DNA from: ZC4RG30 sp039932715 | GTDB lineage: Bacteria; Pseudomonadota; Gammaproteobacteria; Steroidobacterales; Steroidobacteraceae | DNA: 64,000 nucleotides | Assembly: GCA_039932715.1 (NCBI GenBank) | Contig: JBDTPN010000008.1 | Span: 1-64,000, forward strand | Reading direction: 5' to 3' | Shown here: positions 45,529-60,577 of the stretch, piece after piece | Position numbering within the stretch: position 1 is the first letter of the stretch | Layout of the letters: every line of letters starts with the position of its first letter | The notes under the pieces: model-generated | Told to the model about the DNA's origin: nothing | Database searches by the model: none | Seen by the model: only the letters and a program-made list of their open reading frames with translations | Program-made: the position numbers and the translations under genes

Positions 45529-46145
45529 ACCACCCAACTGCCTGGAACCTGATCCCCTGGTTCGTCAATGGTCGCGCTCCAGAGCGCGACCGTGAGGCGC
45601 TTGAAGCGCATCTTGCCCAGTGTCTTCACTGTCGCGCGGAAGTCGAGGCACAGCGCAGCCTGATGAATGCGATGCAGACCACGCCAGTAGTGGAAAGCAT
45701 GCCGCATGCCTCACTGCAGAGACTGTGGCAACGCATTGACGCAGCTCCGGCTGTGCAGCCCGCCCTGCCGCCAAGGATGCGCCAGACCCGCCTGGTGGGA
45801 TGGCTGGCGGCCGCCGTTGCCGTCGAGGCCTTGCTGCTGGGAACACTCTCCACTGTGGTCTATCACTCGCGACAGGTTGAACCGGCGCCAGCGGAATTCC
45901 GCACTGTCACATCCGCGCCGGCTACGCCCGCAACGCCGGGCGTGCGTGCAGTGTTCTCACCCGCAATGACGCTGGGGGAGCTGCAGGCCCTGCTGGCGGA
46001 TGCCAGATTGAAGATTGAAGGCGGCCCTACCGAAGATGGCGTGTATACGCTGGCAACGTTGTCCCCTGTGGACGACCCACGACAATCGTTGAAGATACTG
46101 CGCGCGCATCCGGCGTCCCGTTTCGCGGAGCCCATAGGTCCGTGA
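45525..46145 (+). CDS. Zinc-finger anti-sigma factor
   Basis: 206 residues. The N-terminus has the ZAS motif HLAQCLHC (HxxxCxxC, about residues 29-36), which binds sigma. A single TM helix (about residues 89-110) and a periplasmic domain of about 90 residues follow. Coupled both to the sigma gene (ATGA) and to the protease-like gene (TGATG). Confidence 0.9.
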   Translation: MNHPTAWNLIPWFVNGRAPERDREALEAHLAQCLHCRAEVEAQRSLMNAMQTTPVVESMPHASLQRLWQRIDAAPAVQPALPPRMRQTRLVGWLAAAVAVEALLLGTLSTVVYHSRQVEPAPAEFRTVTSAPATPATPGVRAVFSPAMTLGELQALLADARLKIEGGPTEDGVYTLATLSPVDDPRQSLKILRAHPASRFAEPIGP

Positions 46146-47434
46146 TGCGGCGCGTGATCGGTTTATGGGTGCCGCTGGCCTGCGCCGCGACTTTGGTATG
46201 CGGCGGGTGCGCCTCGGTAGGCAGCGGTGATGCGCTGCTGGCAAGCGACAGCGCTGATTCAGACAACTCCCGGCTGATTGTCGTGACTGTGGCGAACGAC
46301 ATGCTTGCGGCGGCGCCGCGTCCCGGCAGCACACAACGCACCTACTCCGGCACCGGAGTGTATCTAGCCAGCGATGCGGCTCTAACGATAATGCGCGACA
46401 TTGCCCGGCAATATTCGCTCACCGAGGTTGGCGCATGGCCCATTGCGCCGCTCAAGGTTCATTGCAGCGTATTTCGCATTCCGGCAGACAGGTCACGGGC
46501 GCAACTGCTGGGGCAACTTGCAGTGGACAGCCGGGTGCGTCTTGCGCAACCCATGAACGATTTCGCTACCAGCACCCAGACTTACAACGACCCATATCTC
46601 GACGTACAGCGTGGCTTCCGCGATATCGATGCTGCCGGCGCACAGCAATGGTCGCTGGGCGAACATGTCCGCGTCGCCGTGATCGATACCGGCCTTGATG
46701 CTGGGCACCCGGATTTCGGTGGACGCGTGGTGGTGCGACGCAATTTCATCGATCGGGACACGTCGCGATTTGAACAGGATCGACATGGCACCGCCGTCGC
46801 CGGTGTGATTTCCGCATCCGCCAACAACAGCATGGGGATAGTGGGCGTCGCTCCCGAAGTCGATGTTGTTGCCTTGAAGGCCTGCTGGCAACTAAAGCCC
46901 GAGGGCGAAGCCGCGCGTTGCAATTCGCTGACGCTGGCGCAGGCGCTGGTTGCTGCCATGGATGAGCGCGTTCAGATTGTGAACCTGAGTCTCACTGGGC
47001 CTCCTGATCCGCTGCTCAACTCACTGGTGGCAGCCGGAACGGCCCACGGAATCATTTTCGTGGGCGCCGCGCCAGCGGGTGCTGATCCCGCAGGATTTCC
47101 GGCAGGCGCTCCCGACATGATCACCGTGGACTCGGCGGAGACTGGACCCCAAAGAGAAGGAGTATTGCGTGCGCCCGGGCGCGATGTGGTCACCCTGGTG
47201 CCCGGAGGGCGGTACGACTTCCTGTCCGGCTCGTCACTGGCGACGGCTCATGTAACCGGGGTCGTCGCCCTGCTGCTGGCCAAGTCCCCGGGCCTTGATC
47301 GCAAGACCATTTATGGACTACTGAGCCGAAGTGCCTGGGCAGATCCCAGCTCACCAGACCACACAACGATCAACGCCTGCGCCGCAATGGCGGAATTGTC
47401 GAAGTTGCGGCGTTGTCCCTCAGCAATTCATTGA
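46145..47434 (+). CDS. S8 subtilisin-like lipoprotein in the sigma/anti-sigma operon
   Basis: 429 residues from ATG 46145 (TGATG overlap with the anti-sigma stop; GTG 46142 also fits). A lipoprotein signal ends at CGGC. The catalytic triad is present: Asp181 (AVIDTGLDAGHPDF), His214 (DRHGTAVAGV), Ser364 (SGSSLATAHVTG). The oxyanion Asn of subtilisins, normally in an AAGN motif, is replaced by Pro in VGAAPAG near residue 310. The enzyme may be slow, or use another group. Being in this operon suggests it acts on the anti-sigma factor or is part of the stress response. Confidence 0.88.
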   Translation: MRRVIGLWVPLACAATLVCGGCASVGSGDALLASDSADSDNSRLIVVTVANDMLAAAPRPGSTQRTYSGTGVYLASDAALTIMRDIARQYSLTEVGAWPIAPLKVHCSVFRIPADRSRAQLLGQLAVDSRVRLAQPMNDFATSTQTYNDPYLDVQRGFRDIDAAGAQQWSLGEHVRVAVIDTGLDAGHPDFGGRVVVRRNFIDRDTSRFEQDRHGTAVAGVISASANNSMGIVGVAPEVDVVALKACWQLKPEGEAARCNSLTLAQALVAAMDERVQIVNLSLTGPPDPLLNSLVAAGTAHGIIFVGAAPAGADPAGFPAGAPDMITVDSAETGPQREGVLRAPGRDVVTLVPGGRYDFLSGSSLATAHVTGVVALLLAKSPGLDRKTIYGLLSRSAWADPSSPDHTTINACAAMAELSKLRRCPSAIH

Positions 47435-47435
47435 A

Positions 47436-49054
47436 TCAATGCGCCGCCAATCTTTCGATGAGGTGATCAAGGTCGACAGGTTTGGCGAAATGGCAGTCAA
47501 AGCCTGATTGGCGCGACTTTTCCACATCGCTCTCGCGCGCATATCCTGAGATGGCAACCATGAATGCAGCGGCGAATCCGTCTGACCGCAGGCGTTGCCC
47601 CAGTTCGTAGCCATTCATGCCCGGCAGCCCGATATCCAGCAGCAGGATATCCGGCTTGAATTCGTGCGCAGCCTTCAAGCCGCCTGCGCCGTCATGCGCA
47701 ATGTGCACAGCATAGCCGTGTTCGGCCAGCAGCCAGGACAAGGTAACGGCAGAGTCCACGTTGTCGTCGACAATCAGCACGCGCCTCGAGACGTTCTCGC
47801 CGCGCGCGGCCGCACTGCCTGGCTGGATAGCGGCCTCCGCCACCGACTGCAGTATCAGCGGCAGGCGGATGCTGAATGTAGCGCCCCGCCCCAACCCCGC
47901 GCTATTGGCGGTGATGGTGCCACCATGAAGTTCAATCATGCGCTGGCAGATGAACAGGCCGATGCCCAGGCCGCCCTGCGAGCGATCCAATGATCGATCT
48001 GCCTGCGTGAACAACTCGAACACGCGCGATAGCAGATCCGGTGCTATGCCGATGCCATTGTCACTGATGGAGACCAGCACTTCGGCGCCAACCCGTTGCA
48101 CGGAAACTTTAACCTTACGGCCTTCCAGCGTGTACTTGATGGAGTTGAGCAGCAGGTTGACGACGGATTGCTCCAGACGCGTTGCATCAGCCTCCACGCA
48201 GAGCGGCCCGGCAGTCAGCACCTCAACTGCTATCTCTTCCTTTTCATTGAGCAGGGGACGCACCACTTCCACCGCCTGCCAAATGATGTGCACCAGGTCC
48301 ACGGGCTTCTTGCGCAGGTCGATTCTTCCGCGGGTGATGCGCGCGACATCAAGCAGGTCATCGACGATGTGACGAAGGTTGCGGGTTTGCCGATCGACCA
48401 GGCTCAATGCAAAGGCCGTTCGCGCAGCATCGCCGGTGGAAGCGTTTATCACCTGCACCGCGTTGGTGATGGCGGCCAGGGGGTTGCGCAGCTCGTGGCC
48501 GAGCATCGCCAGGAATTCATCCTTGAGCCGGTTGGCCTGACGCAGTTCTTCGGTGCGCTCAGCAACACGCTGTTCCAGGGTGTCATTGAGTTCACGCAGC
48601 TGTTCTTCCGCACTTCGCCGAACCGCCACTTCTTCGCTCAGCGCCTTGTTGGCGGCATCGGCATCCCGACCCTTGCGATACAGCTCGGCGAATACCGCCA
48701 CCTTGGATCGCAGGATCTGCGGATCCACCGGCTTGTGCAGGTAGTCCACCGCGCCGCTGCCGTAGCCTTCGAGTATGTGCTGGTCCTCGTTGTAGTAGGC
48801 CGTCAGGAATATGATGGGCACCTGCGCGGTCTTCCTGCGCTGCTTGATGATGTCGGCCAGCTCGAAGCCCGTCATCCCGGGCATGCGTATGTCCAGGATC
48901 AGAACCGCGAATTGCTGGGACACCAATGCCAGCAATGCATCGTCGGCGGACTCGGCGCGCACCAGTACGTATTCCGGATCGTCAAGAATGCTTTCGAGCA
49001 CGGACAGATTCCGTGGCTCATCGTCGACGATCAATATATGAATTGCGGATTTGT

Positions 49055-49070
<16 letters not shown>
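47436..49070 (-). CDS. Hybrid histidine kinase: REC, HisKA, HATPase, REC
   Basis: 544 residues with GTG start at 49070, overlapping the giant kinase stop by 16 bases. N-terminal receiver (IVDDEPRN, phospho-acceptor in LDIRMPGM), a coiled coil of about 45 residues, HisKA with phospho-His in MLGHELRNPLAAI, HATPase with NLLLNSIKYT, SDNGIGI and GLGIGLFI, and a C-terminal receiver (VLIVDDNVDSA, LLDIGLPGMNG). It has no TM segment and no signal, so it is cytoplasmic. It likely receives a phosphate from, or works with, the poly-HAMP kinase encoded upstream. Confidence 0.93.
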
Positions 49071-55666
<6,596 letters not shown>

Positions 55667-55761
55667 CGCCCTGTCTTCGCGTTGCACGTGCAAATCGCAC
55701 GTAGGGATTCCTATAATCGTATCAGGAGCTTTGGAAGGACACTTGTCAGCCAAAGCCGACG

Positions 55762-55792
55762 TTGATGACAGAATTTTCCGACACCGTATAAT
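55762..55792 (+). promoter_or_regulatory. Candidate sigma-70 promoter for the small basic protein
   Basis: A perfect -10 TATAAT at 55787-55792 lies 30 bases before the ATG. A -35 may be ATGACA (55765-55770, spacer 16) or TTGATG (55762-55767, spacer 19). An upstream 12-base palindrome TTGCACGTGCAA (55682-55693) is closer to the divergent kinase start. Confidence 0.5.
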
Positions 55793-55821
55793 TGCCATCC
55801 GTCATTGGCCAGGGGATACGC

Positions 55822-55923
55822 ATGAGCAAAGGCATGGATAGAAAGAAGGAAGGCAAAAAGAAGCCCTCCAAGACCTTGGAAGAGAAGCGTGCTGCCAAAA
55901 AGGAAAAGAAGGCCAGTCGTTAG
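55822..55923 (+). CDS. 33-residue Lys-rich basic protein
   Basis: ATG 55822 with AGGGGA upstream and TAG at 55921. The product is almost wholly Lys, Arg and Glu in a helical pattern (MSKGMDRKKEGKKKPSKTLE, then EKRAAKKEKKASR). Similar very short basic proteins, beginning MSKGMD, are known in other proteobacteria and are unexplained; nucleic-acid or ribosome binding is a guess. The stop codon is in the loop of a downstream hairpin. Confidence 0.7.
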   Translation: MSKGMDRKKEGKKKPSKTLEEKRAAKKEKKASR

Positions 55924-55933
55924 TTGACTGGCC
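55911..55933. terminator. Hairpin terminator shared by convergent genes
   Basis: GGCCAGTC (55911-55918) and GACTGGCC (55926-55933) form a perfect 8-bp stem with a seven-base loop holding the TAG. On the minus strand it is followed by TTCTTTTCCTTTTT, a U-rich tail, so it can terminate transcripts from the pseudokinase gene. Confidence 0.6.
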
Positions 55934-55968
55934 ATTGAGCTGCTAACGGCGCGATCTCAGGGCGGCGC

Positions 55969-57759
55969 CTAATATCCGGGCGGGACTATCGATACCTGCA
56001 TCAGGGTTCGATCGCCAAGCGTTGCGCCGGACCCTGGTTCATCGATCTTCACGTAGAAAGTGCGTGGCTGCTGGCGTGATTCATCCGCCACCAGCGGCAC
56101 CAGCAGTTCCACGCCACTGGCTCCGCTCTGAATGGTCGCCATTCGCGGGGAAATCTCGCGGAAGTCAGCATCGACCCGGGCCGATCCGCGTTCCGTCCAC
56201 CACAGGAATGTGACCTCTCCGGTCAACCCGCCGCGCCGCCGAACCCAGATCTTGGCAACGGGCTCATCGCCGTAGACGGTCTTGGACTCGGAGGGCAGAT
56301 CAATCATTGCGCGCGTGTGCAGGGGAGGAGTCACCGCCACTGTCTCAGCTACTGCCGGCGGGACCAGCGCGACCGGCGCAGCTGTCTCGGCGCGCGATTC
56401 ACCGGCGCCGTTTGCGGACACAACTTCTGCAGACGCTGGCTTTGGAGGGGTGCCGGCTGCAGCGCGCCTAGAAGCCGCCGCGGGGGGCGCCGCTTTGGCC
56501 ACCGGCGTCTTGTTCAGCGGCAGGTGCAATCCGCCGCGCGTGACCGCGAAATAGCCGGCCACGATCAGCAGCGCCGCGATTGCCACCGACGTCCACAGGG
56601 AATTTCCACGGCGCGGGCCTCGCGAATTTTCACCTTCCCGCAGCAGCGGCACGATGGGCGGATTGCCACCGGCAAACGCCGTCAGCACATTGCCTGCATC
56701 TCCGCCTTCCCTGCCCAGCATGGTATTGCGCAGCGCGCGCCATTGTTCACGGCTGACGCCGGGCGGCTTGCTCGGGCGAGACTTACCCGAACCCTGCGAA
56801 TCGCCAGACAGCAGCTGGTATGCGAACCAGGCGAAGGCCAGCCGATCACCCCGGGGGTTCCCGGGTACGTCACCGGCGCTGATCTCGAAATTGCGCAGTC
56901 GCACCTCACCGATATCGGTGATGAACACATGCGCTGACCTTACATCCCCATGGTAAATATTGTGCAAGTGGGCATACGCCAATGCGCTGGCCACGCTGCG
57001 CACAATCCCCTGCGAGGTGGGCAGCGACAGACGCGCCCCATCCCGTTCAAGCAGCTGCTCCAGGGATACGCCCTTGAGCGATTCCCTGCTGAGGAACAAT
57101 GCGCCGCGATCCTCGTCCACATCGAATATGCGCTCGATGCCCGAGTGGGTAAGCGCCTGCAGCCGGCATACCCTTTCCAGCAGCCCCGGATCAGCTCGTT
57201 GGGTCGCGCCGAATACCTCGATGGCCACGCGATGGCTGACATCGGGCACCTCGACCTTGAACTGGTCCGTTGCCTCGAAAAGCGTTCGCGCTGGATTCGG
57301 ATCCAGGATATCGATAAGCCGATAGCGGCCGCGCAGCACATCCCCTACACGCAAACTGCGGGCCGAGATTGCAGCGGTTGCGCCCGCGACAGGTGTGGGT
57401 GCGGGCACCGGCTGGGCGGGCACCGGCTGGGCGGACACCGGTTGTGCAGGAGAAATATTGCGCACATTGGAAGGCGTGGGCGAGCCGCCGCCACCGAAGC
57501 CCATGTAGCGTTGATGCAACCGTGCCTTCAGCGATGCGTACACATCCTGGGTGATCCTTTCACGGCGCAGGTATTGATCCAGCAGCGACAGTACTTCCCA
57601 TGGCAATTCTGGATCTGCCTGCTCAAGACTTTGCACCTTGCCCAGGAATTGCTTCTGCGTGCATGCACCGGCTGCCAGCGCGTCCAGCCACAGCGACACG
57701 CCGGCACTTTCTGGCGGAAGCGCAGGCTTGGCTCCTGGGGTGGGGACGGGAACACTCAT
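55969..57759 (-). CDS. Membrane-anchored pseudokinase with a Calx-beta-like C-terminus
   Basis: 596 residues. Residues 140-345 resemble a Ser/Thr kinase fold, but the glycine loop is absent, the beta-3 Lys is Glu181 (VAIEVF), the HRD is HGD (270-272), and the DFG is NFE (290-292), so catalysis is unlikely. A helical N-terminal region, a linker with repeated AQPVP, and a TM segment (about residues 400-420) flank it. The C-terminal 100 residues (WTERGSARVDADF, VELLVPLV) look like a Calx-beta domain, extracytoplasmic. A scaffold or ligand-sensing role is likely. Confidence 0.82.
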   Translation of the reverse strand: MSVPVPTPGAKPALPPESAGVSLWLDALAAGACTQKQFLGKVQSLEQADPELPWEVLSLLDQYLRRERITQDVYASLKARLHQRYMGFGGGGSPTPSNVRNISPAQPVSAQPVPAQPVPAPTPVAGATAAISARSLRVGDVLRGRYRLIDILDPNPARTLFEATDQFKVEVPDVSHRVAIEVFGATQRADPGLLERVCRLQALTHSGIERIFDVDEDRGALFLSRESLKGVSLEQLLERDGARLSLPTSQGIVRSVASALAYAHLHNIYHGDVRSAHVFITDIGEVRLRNFEISAGDVPGNPRGDRLAFAWFAYQLLSGDSQGSGKSRPSKPPGVSREQWRALRNTMLGREGGDAGNVLTAFAGGNPPIVPLLREGENSRGPRRGNSLWTSVAIAALLIVAGYFAVTRGGLHLPLNKTPVAKAAPPAAASRRAAAGTPPKPASAEVVSANGAGESRAETAAPVALVPPAVAETVAVTPPLHTRAMIDLPSESKTVYGDEPVAKIWVRRRGGLTGEVTFLWWTERGSARVDADFREISPRMATIQSGASGVELLVPLVADESRQQPRTFYVKIDEPGSGATLGDRTLMQVSIVPPGY

Positions 57760-57857
57760 GCCGACAATGATGCTCTTTGCGCGCGTTTGAGGTAATCACT
57801 GCCGCGTCAGCATATGTAATCAAACTGCGTAAGACGCTGCCTATAGGGGGTCGCCCG

Positions 57858-58535
57858 TCAATTTTTGTGGATCTGCATCTGCAAAGCATTCATGGGTTGC
57901 TGATTCACCTTCAGAAAACCCTCTTCCGGACGGTCCAGCGCCAGGATCAGCATTGACAGGAAAGCAATGCAGTACAGCACCCACAGGATGACTGAAGGAA
58001 TTTTGTAATGCACCAATACAGTCATACGTTTGTAGTGCAAGGTGATGACGTCACTAACCGAGGACGTGAACAGCGCGTACACCTCTGAGCTTCTATCCAG
58101 CGCCGCAAGAGACTCGACCTGCGCCCACAACTTGGCATGAATCTCTTGCGATTCGGTGGTCGCCAAGTGCTTTACTCCGCGCAGAGGTGATGAGGCCACG
58201 CGCAGATCTACGTATTGGCGAACCAGCGCCTGACTTTCGCTTCGCTGGGGCTCAGGTAGCAGCGACGCACGCAAATACGTTTCGCGAAGGCTGCTGACTT
58301 CATCGAGCAGCAACTGCTTTCGGGAATCCAGTCGATTGGTTGCTATCTGGAATGTGAACGCCAGCATGAATGCCAGCAGACCCAGGGCGGCGCCCACCAC
58401 CGAGCCAATGGGCGCGTCGTTGTAGGATTCCTGCTGAGTCGCAAACCGACCCAGCCTGTACCCCACCTGAATGGGCAGCAGGATAAAGAATATGGTGAGC
58501 AGCAACACTGCCCAGGAAGGAAGCAACTCGATCAT
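57858..58535 (-). CDS. DUF4239/bestrophin-like membrane protein
   Basis: 225 residues from ATG 58535 (AGGTGACGGG upstream). TM at the start (SWAVLLLTIFFILLPIQVG), another at SVVGAALGLLAFMLAFTFQIA, then helices with LLLDEVSSLRETYLRASLLPEPQR, typical of DUF4239. Two C-terminal TM segments (VILWVLYCIAFLSMLILAL) complete it. Related to bestrophin-like channels in annotations, but no transport evidence. The 5' end of the open frame runs into the cytochrome gene and is discarded. Confidence 0.82.
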   Translation of the reverse strand: MIELLPSWAVLLLTIFFILLPIQVGYRLGRFATQQESYNDAPIGSVVGAALGLLAFMLAFTFQIATNRLDSRKQLLLDEVSSLRETYLRASLLPEPQRSESQALVRQYVDLRVASSPLRGVKHLATTESQEIHAKLWAQVESLAALDRSSEVYALFTSSVSDVITLHYKRMTVLVHYKIPSVILWVLYCIAFLSMLILALDRPEEGFLKVNQQPMNALQMQIHKN

Positions 58536-58647
58536 CCCGTCACCTGTTTTCCCATTCGGCGTTGCCGCCAACCATACCCTGAAACTAGAATGCCTCAGGG
58601 ATGTCAGACCATTGGCGGCCCTTGAAACCACGCCGCGAGGGAAATAA

Positions 58648-59136
58648 ATGAAACATCTGAATCTTATCGCCTGGACAGTCGCAACCGCAGCAGCTTCCGC
58701 ACTGGCCGTTGCGCAAACTGCAGTCACGCCGGCCAAATCGGCCGCCGATGCCAAGGCCGCAATTGAAGCTCGCCAGAATGTGTTCAAGGACATCAAGAAG
58801 GCCTACGAGCCTCTGACCGACATGCTCAAGAGAAAGCGCGAATTCGACGCAGCGCTGGTGGCGACCAATGCGGTCACCCTTCAGGGGCTGGTGCAGCAGA
58901 TACCAGCGCACTTTACTGTGGACACGCACACGTTCACCGACACCAAGACGCTGGCCCGCGAGAACATCTGGACCAGCCAGGCGGACTTCAAGGCCAAGGC
59001 CGATGCGGCTTCAACCGCGTTGGGCAACCTGGCCACCGTGGCCAAGACGGGTGACCAGGGCGCCACCTCGAAAGCGATTGGCGATGTGGGCAAGAGCTGC
59101 GGCGCTTGCCACGACAACTTCAAGGATAAGCCTTAA
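58648..59136 (+). CDS. Cytochrome c' (c-556-like)
   Basis: 162 residues. A signal peptide (cut near ALAVAQ) is followed by four-helix sequence with KAAIEARQNVFKDIKKAYEP and a C-terminal heme site CGACH at 151-155, the position for cytochrome c'. It is a soluble periplasmic heme protein that may bind NO or carry electrons. Faces the tRNA gene. Confidence 0.92.
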   Translation: MKHLNLIAWTVATAAASALAVAQTAVTPAKSAADAKAAIEARQNVFKDIKKAYEPLTDMLKRKREFDAALVATNAVTLQGLVQQIPAHFTVDTHTFTDTKTLARENIWTSQADFKAKADAASTALGNLATVAKTGDQGATSKAIGDVGKSCGACHDNFKDKP

Positions 59137-59155
59137 CAGGGTTGCCAGAGATTTT

Positions 59156-59231
59156 TGGTGGGCCTGCTTGGATTCGAACCAAGGACCAAGGGATTATGAG
59201 TCCCCTGCACTGACCGCTGTGCTACAGGCCC
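59156..59231 (-). tRNA. ileX: tRNA with CAU anticodon, probably tRNA-Ile2
   Basis: On the minus strand a 76-nt cloverleaf with encoded CCA is visible: acceptor GGGCCTG/CAGGCCC (7 bp), D-stem GCAC/GTGC, anticodon loop CTCATAA, variable TGGTC, T-stem CTTGG/CCAAG with TTCGAAT. CAU could be elongator or initiator Met or, when C34 is modified to lysidine, Ile. The CTCATAA loop with TGGTC and the acceptor sequence resemble E. coli ileX more than elongator Met, so tRNA-Ile2 is preferred. Confidence 0.85.
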
Positions 59232-59380
59232 GCCGGTAGGTGGCGCGCACCATACCATTCCCGCGGCGATTAATCGCAGCTGTCCGGGTCTACGTGGCCA
59301 GCACACGTTTGCAGATCGATGTTCGCGCGCGGGATCACATCTGAAATCTGCCATACCGCGTACCGTGCGGTTCAAAACAC

Positions 59381-59406
59381 AACCATTTGGTTGACTATTA
59401 AATAGT
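59381..59406. promoter_or_regulatory. Two palindromes, candidate ArsR operator
   Basis: AACCATTTGGTT (59381-59392) is a perfect palindrome and ACTATT-A-AATAGT (59394-59406) is a 6-bp inverted repeat with a one-base centre. They are 19 bases before the ArsR ATG. ArsR-type repressors commonly bind such sites and control their own operon. Confidence 0.55.
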
Positions 59407-59425
59407 TCGCGCCTAGAGTCTCCAG

Positions 59426-59752
59426 ATGAACGAACAACTGGACGCGACCTTTCACGCACTGGCCGACCCCACTCGTCGCGCGATGATCTCGCGACTAGGC
59501 CAGGGCGAACGCTCCATAGGCGAACTGGCCGAGCCTTTCGCCATGAGTCTCTGGGGTGCGGCCAAGCATGTTCGCGTGCTGGAAACAGCGGGCCTGGTTA
59601 CCTGCCGCAAGGTGGGCCGCTCGCAGATGTGCCGCTTGCGCCCGAATCCACTGGCACAGGCCGATCGCTGGCTGCGGCAGTGGGAACGTCTATGGACCAA
59701 CCGCCTCGACAAGCTCGAGGCGCTGATTGAACAAGAGAAGGAATCAAAATGA
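59426..59752 (+). CDS. ArsR-family repressor
   Basis: 108 residues with the compact ArsR fold: TFHALADPTRRAMISRLGQGERSIGELAEPFAMSLWGAAKHVRVLETAGLVTCRKVGRSQMCRL. No metal-binding cysteines in the usual ELCVCDL position. It is coupled to the SRPBCC gene by an ATGA overlap; this ArsR plus AHSA1-type pair is common and thought to respond to small ligands. Confidence 0.93.
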   Translation: MNEQLDATFHALADPTRRAMISRLGQGERSIGELAEPFAMSLWGAAKHVRVLETAGLVTCRKVGRSQMCRLRPNPLAQADRWLRQWERLWTNRLDKLEALIEQEKESK

Positions 59753-60276
59753 GCAACGCTGCCACCAACGGCTATGAACGCCTTGCACCTGACACTTTGC
59801 GCATCGAGCGCGTGCTCGACGCGCCCCCTGAAACTGTGTGGCGCTGGCTGGTCGACCCGGCGCTGCGCGAACAGTGGTTCGCCGGTGGCACTGCATGCGA
59901 CAAGGAAGGCGAGTTCGATCTGGCCTTCGACCATGACAAACTCTCGGCAGATGATGTGCCCTCGCCGCCGCAGCACAAAAAGGGCAGCGTAAACCGCGAG
60001 CGCGTGCTGCGCGTCGAGGCCCCGCGCCTTCTGACCTACACCTGGATAGGCGGCAAGCAAGGCCAGGTCAGCTTCGAGCTGTTCCCCGTTGGCCAGAAGA
60101 CGCGACTGGTGCTGACGCACAGCGGCATCGCCGGTCCGGCGCCTTATACCAACTTCAGCGGTGGCTGGCTCGCGCATCTGGCGGTGTTGCAGGCGAAGCT
60201 TTCGGGCGGCGAGGTCCGCGACTTCTGGGCCCTGCACAGCAAGATAGTTGCGGAGTTGGCCGCGCAACAAGGCTGA
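59749..60276 (+). CDS. SRPBCC/AHSA1-type protein
   Basis: 175 residues of START-like fold: LRIERVLDAPPETVWRWLVDPALREQWFAGGTACD and VLEAPRLLTYTW-like elements, then QVSFELFPVGQKTRLVLTHSG. It should bind a hydrophobic small ligand and may modulate the ArsR repressor encoded with it. The ATG overlaps the repressor stop. Confidence 0.92.
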   Translation: MSNAATNGYERLAPDTLRIERVLDAPPETVWRWLVDPALREQWFAGGTACDKEGEFDLAFDHDKLSADDVPSPPQHKKGSVNRERVLRVEAPRLLTYTWIGGKQGQVSFELFPVGQKTRLVLTHSGIAGPAPYTNFSGGWLAHLAVLQAKLSGGEVRDFWALHSKIVAELAAQQG

Positions 60277-60298
60277 CCGCTGCGGTAGGCTTGCGTCC

Positions 60299-60499
60299 AT
60301 GAGCACGCCTATCGAGCAGATCGAAATCCGCATCACTTACCTGGAACAGGCCAACGCTGACTTAAGTGATGTGGTGTACCGACAGCGCCGTGAACTTGAG
60401 GCGCTGCGTGCGCAGTTGCTGGAACTGCTGGGCCGACTGGATTCGAGTCAATCGCAGACGCCCTATTCGCCCGACGACGAGAAGCCACCGCACTATTGA
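60299..60499 (+). CDS. slyX: SlyX-family protein
   Basis: 66 residues from ATG 60299. A coiled-coil stretch (EIRITYLEQANADLSDVVYRQRRELEALRAQLLELLGRL) is followed by the typical C-terminal PPHY. The size and ending match SlyX. The cellular role of SlyX is not established. Confidence 0.85.
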   Translation: MSTPIEQIEIRITYLEQANADLSDVVYRQRRELEALRAQLLELLGRLDSSQSQTPYSPDDEKPPHY

Positions 60500-60508
60500 G
60501 AGCTCGCG

Positions 60509-60527
60509 GATGAGAACGATTCTCGAC
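60509..60527. promoter_or_regulatory. Candidate Fur box before the heme operon
   Basis: GATGAGAACGATTCTCGAC has the palindrome GAGAA-CGA-TTCTC (60512-60524) and is close to the common proteobacterial Fur-box form AATGAGAATGATTCTCATT. It lies about 50 bases before the hemA start, in the right place to couple heme synthesis to iron. Confidence 0.5.
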
Positions 60528-60577
60528 TGACGCAGCAGTGACAATTGGCCTGTCCGACCTGCCTAGGCTGGCGTTTC

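Noticed and set aside
59133..59459. Minus-strand frame of 108 codons over the tRNA
   Set aside because: It contains the tRNA gene and extends into the ArsR start on the other strand, so it is not a protein gene.
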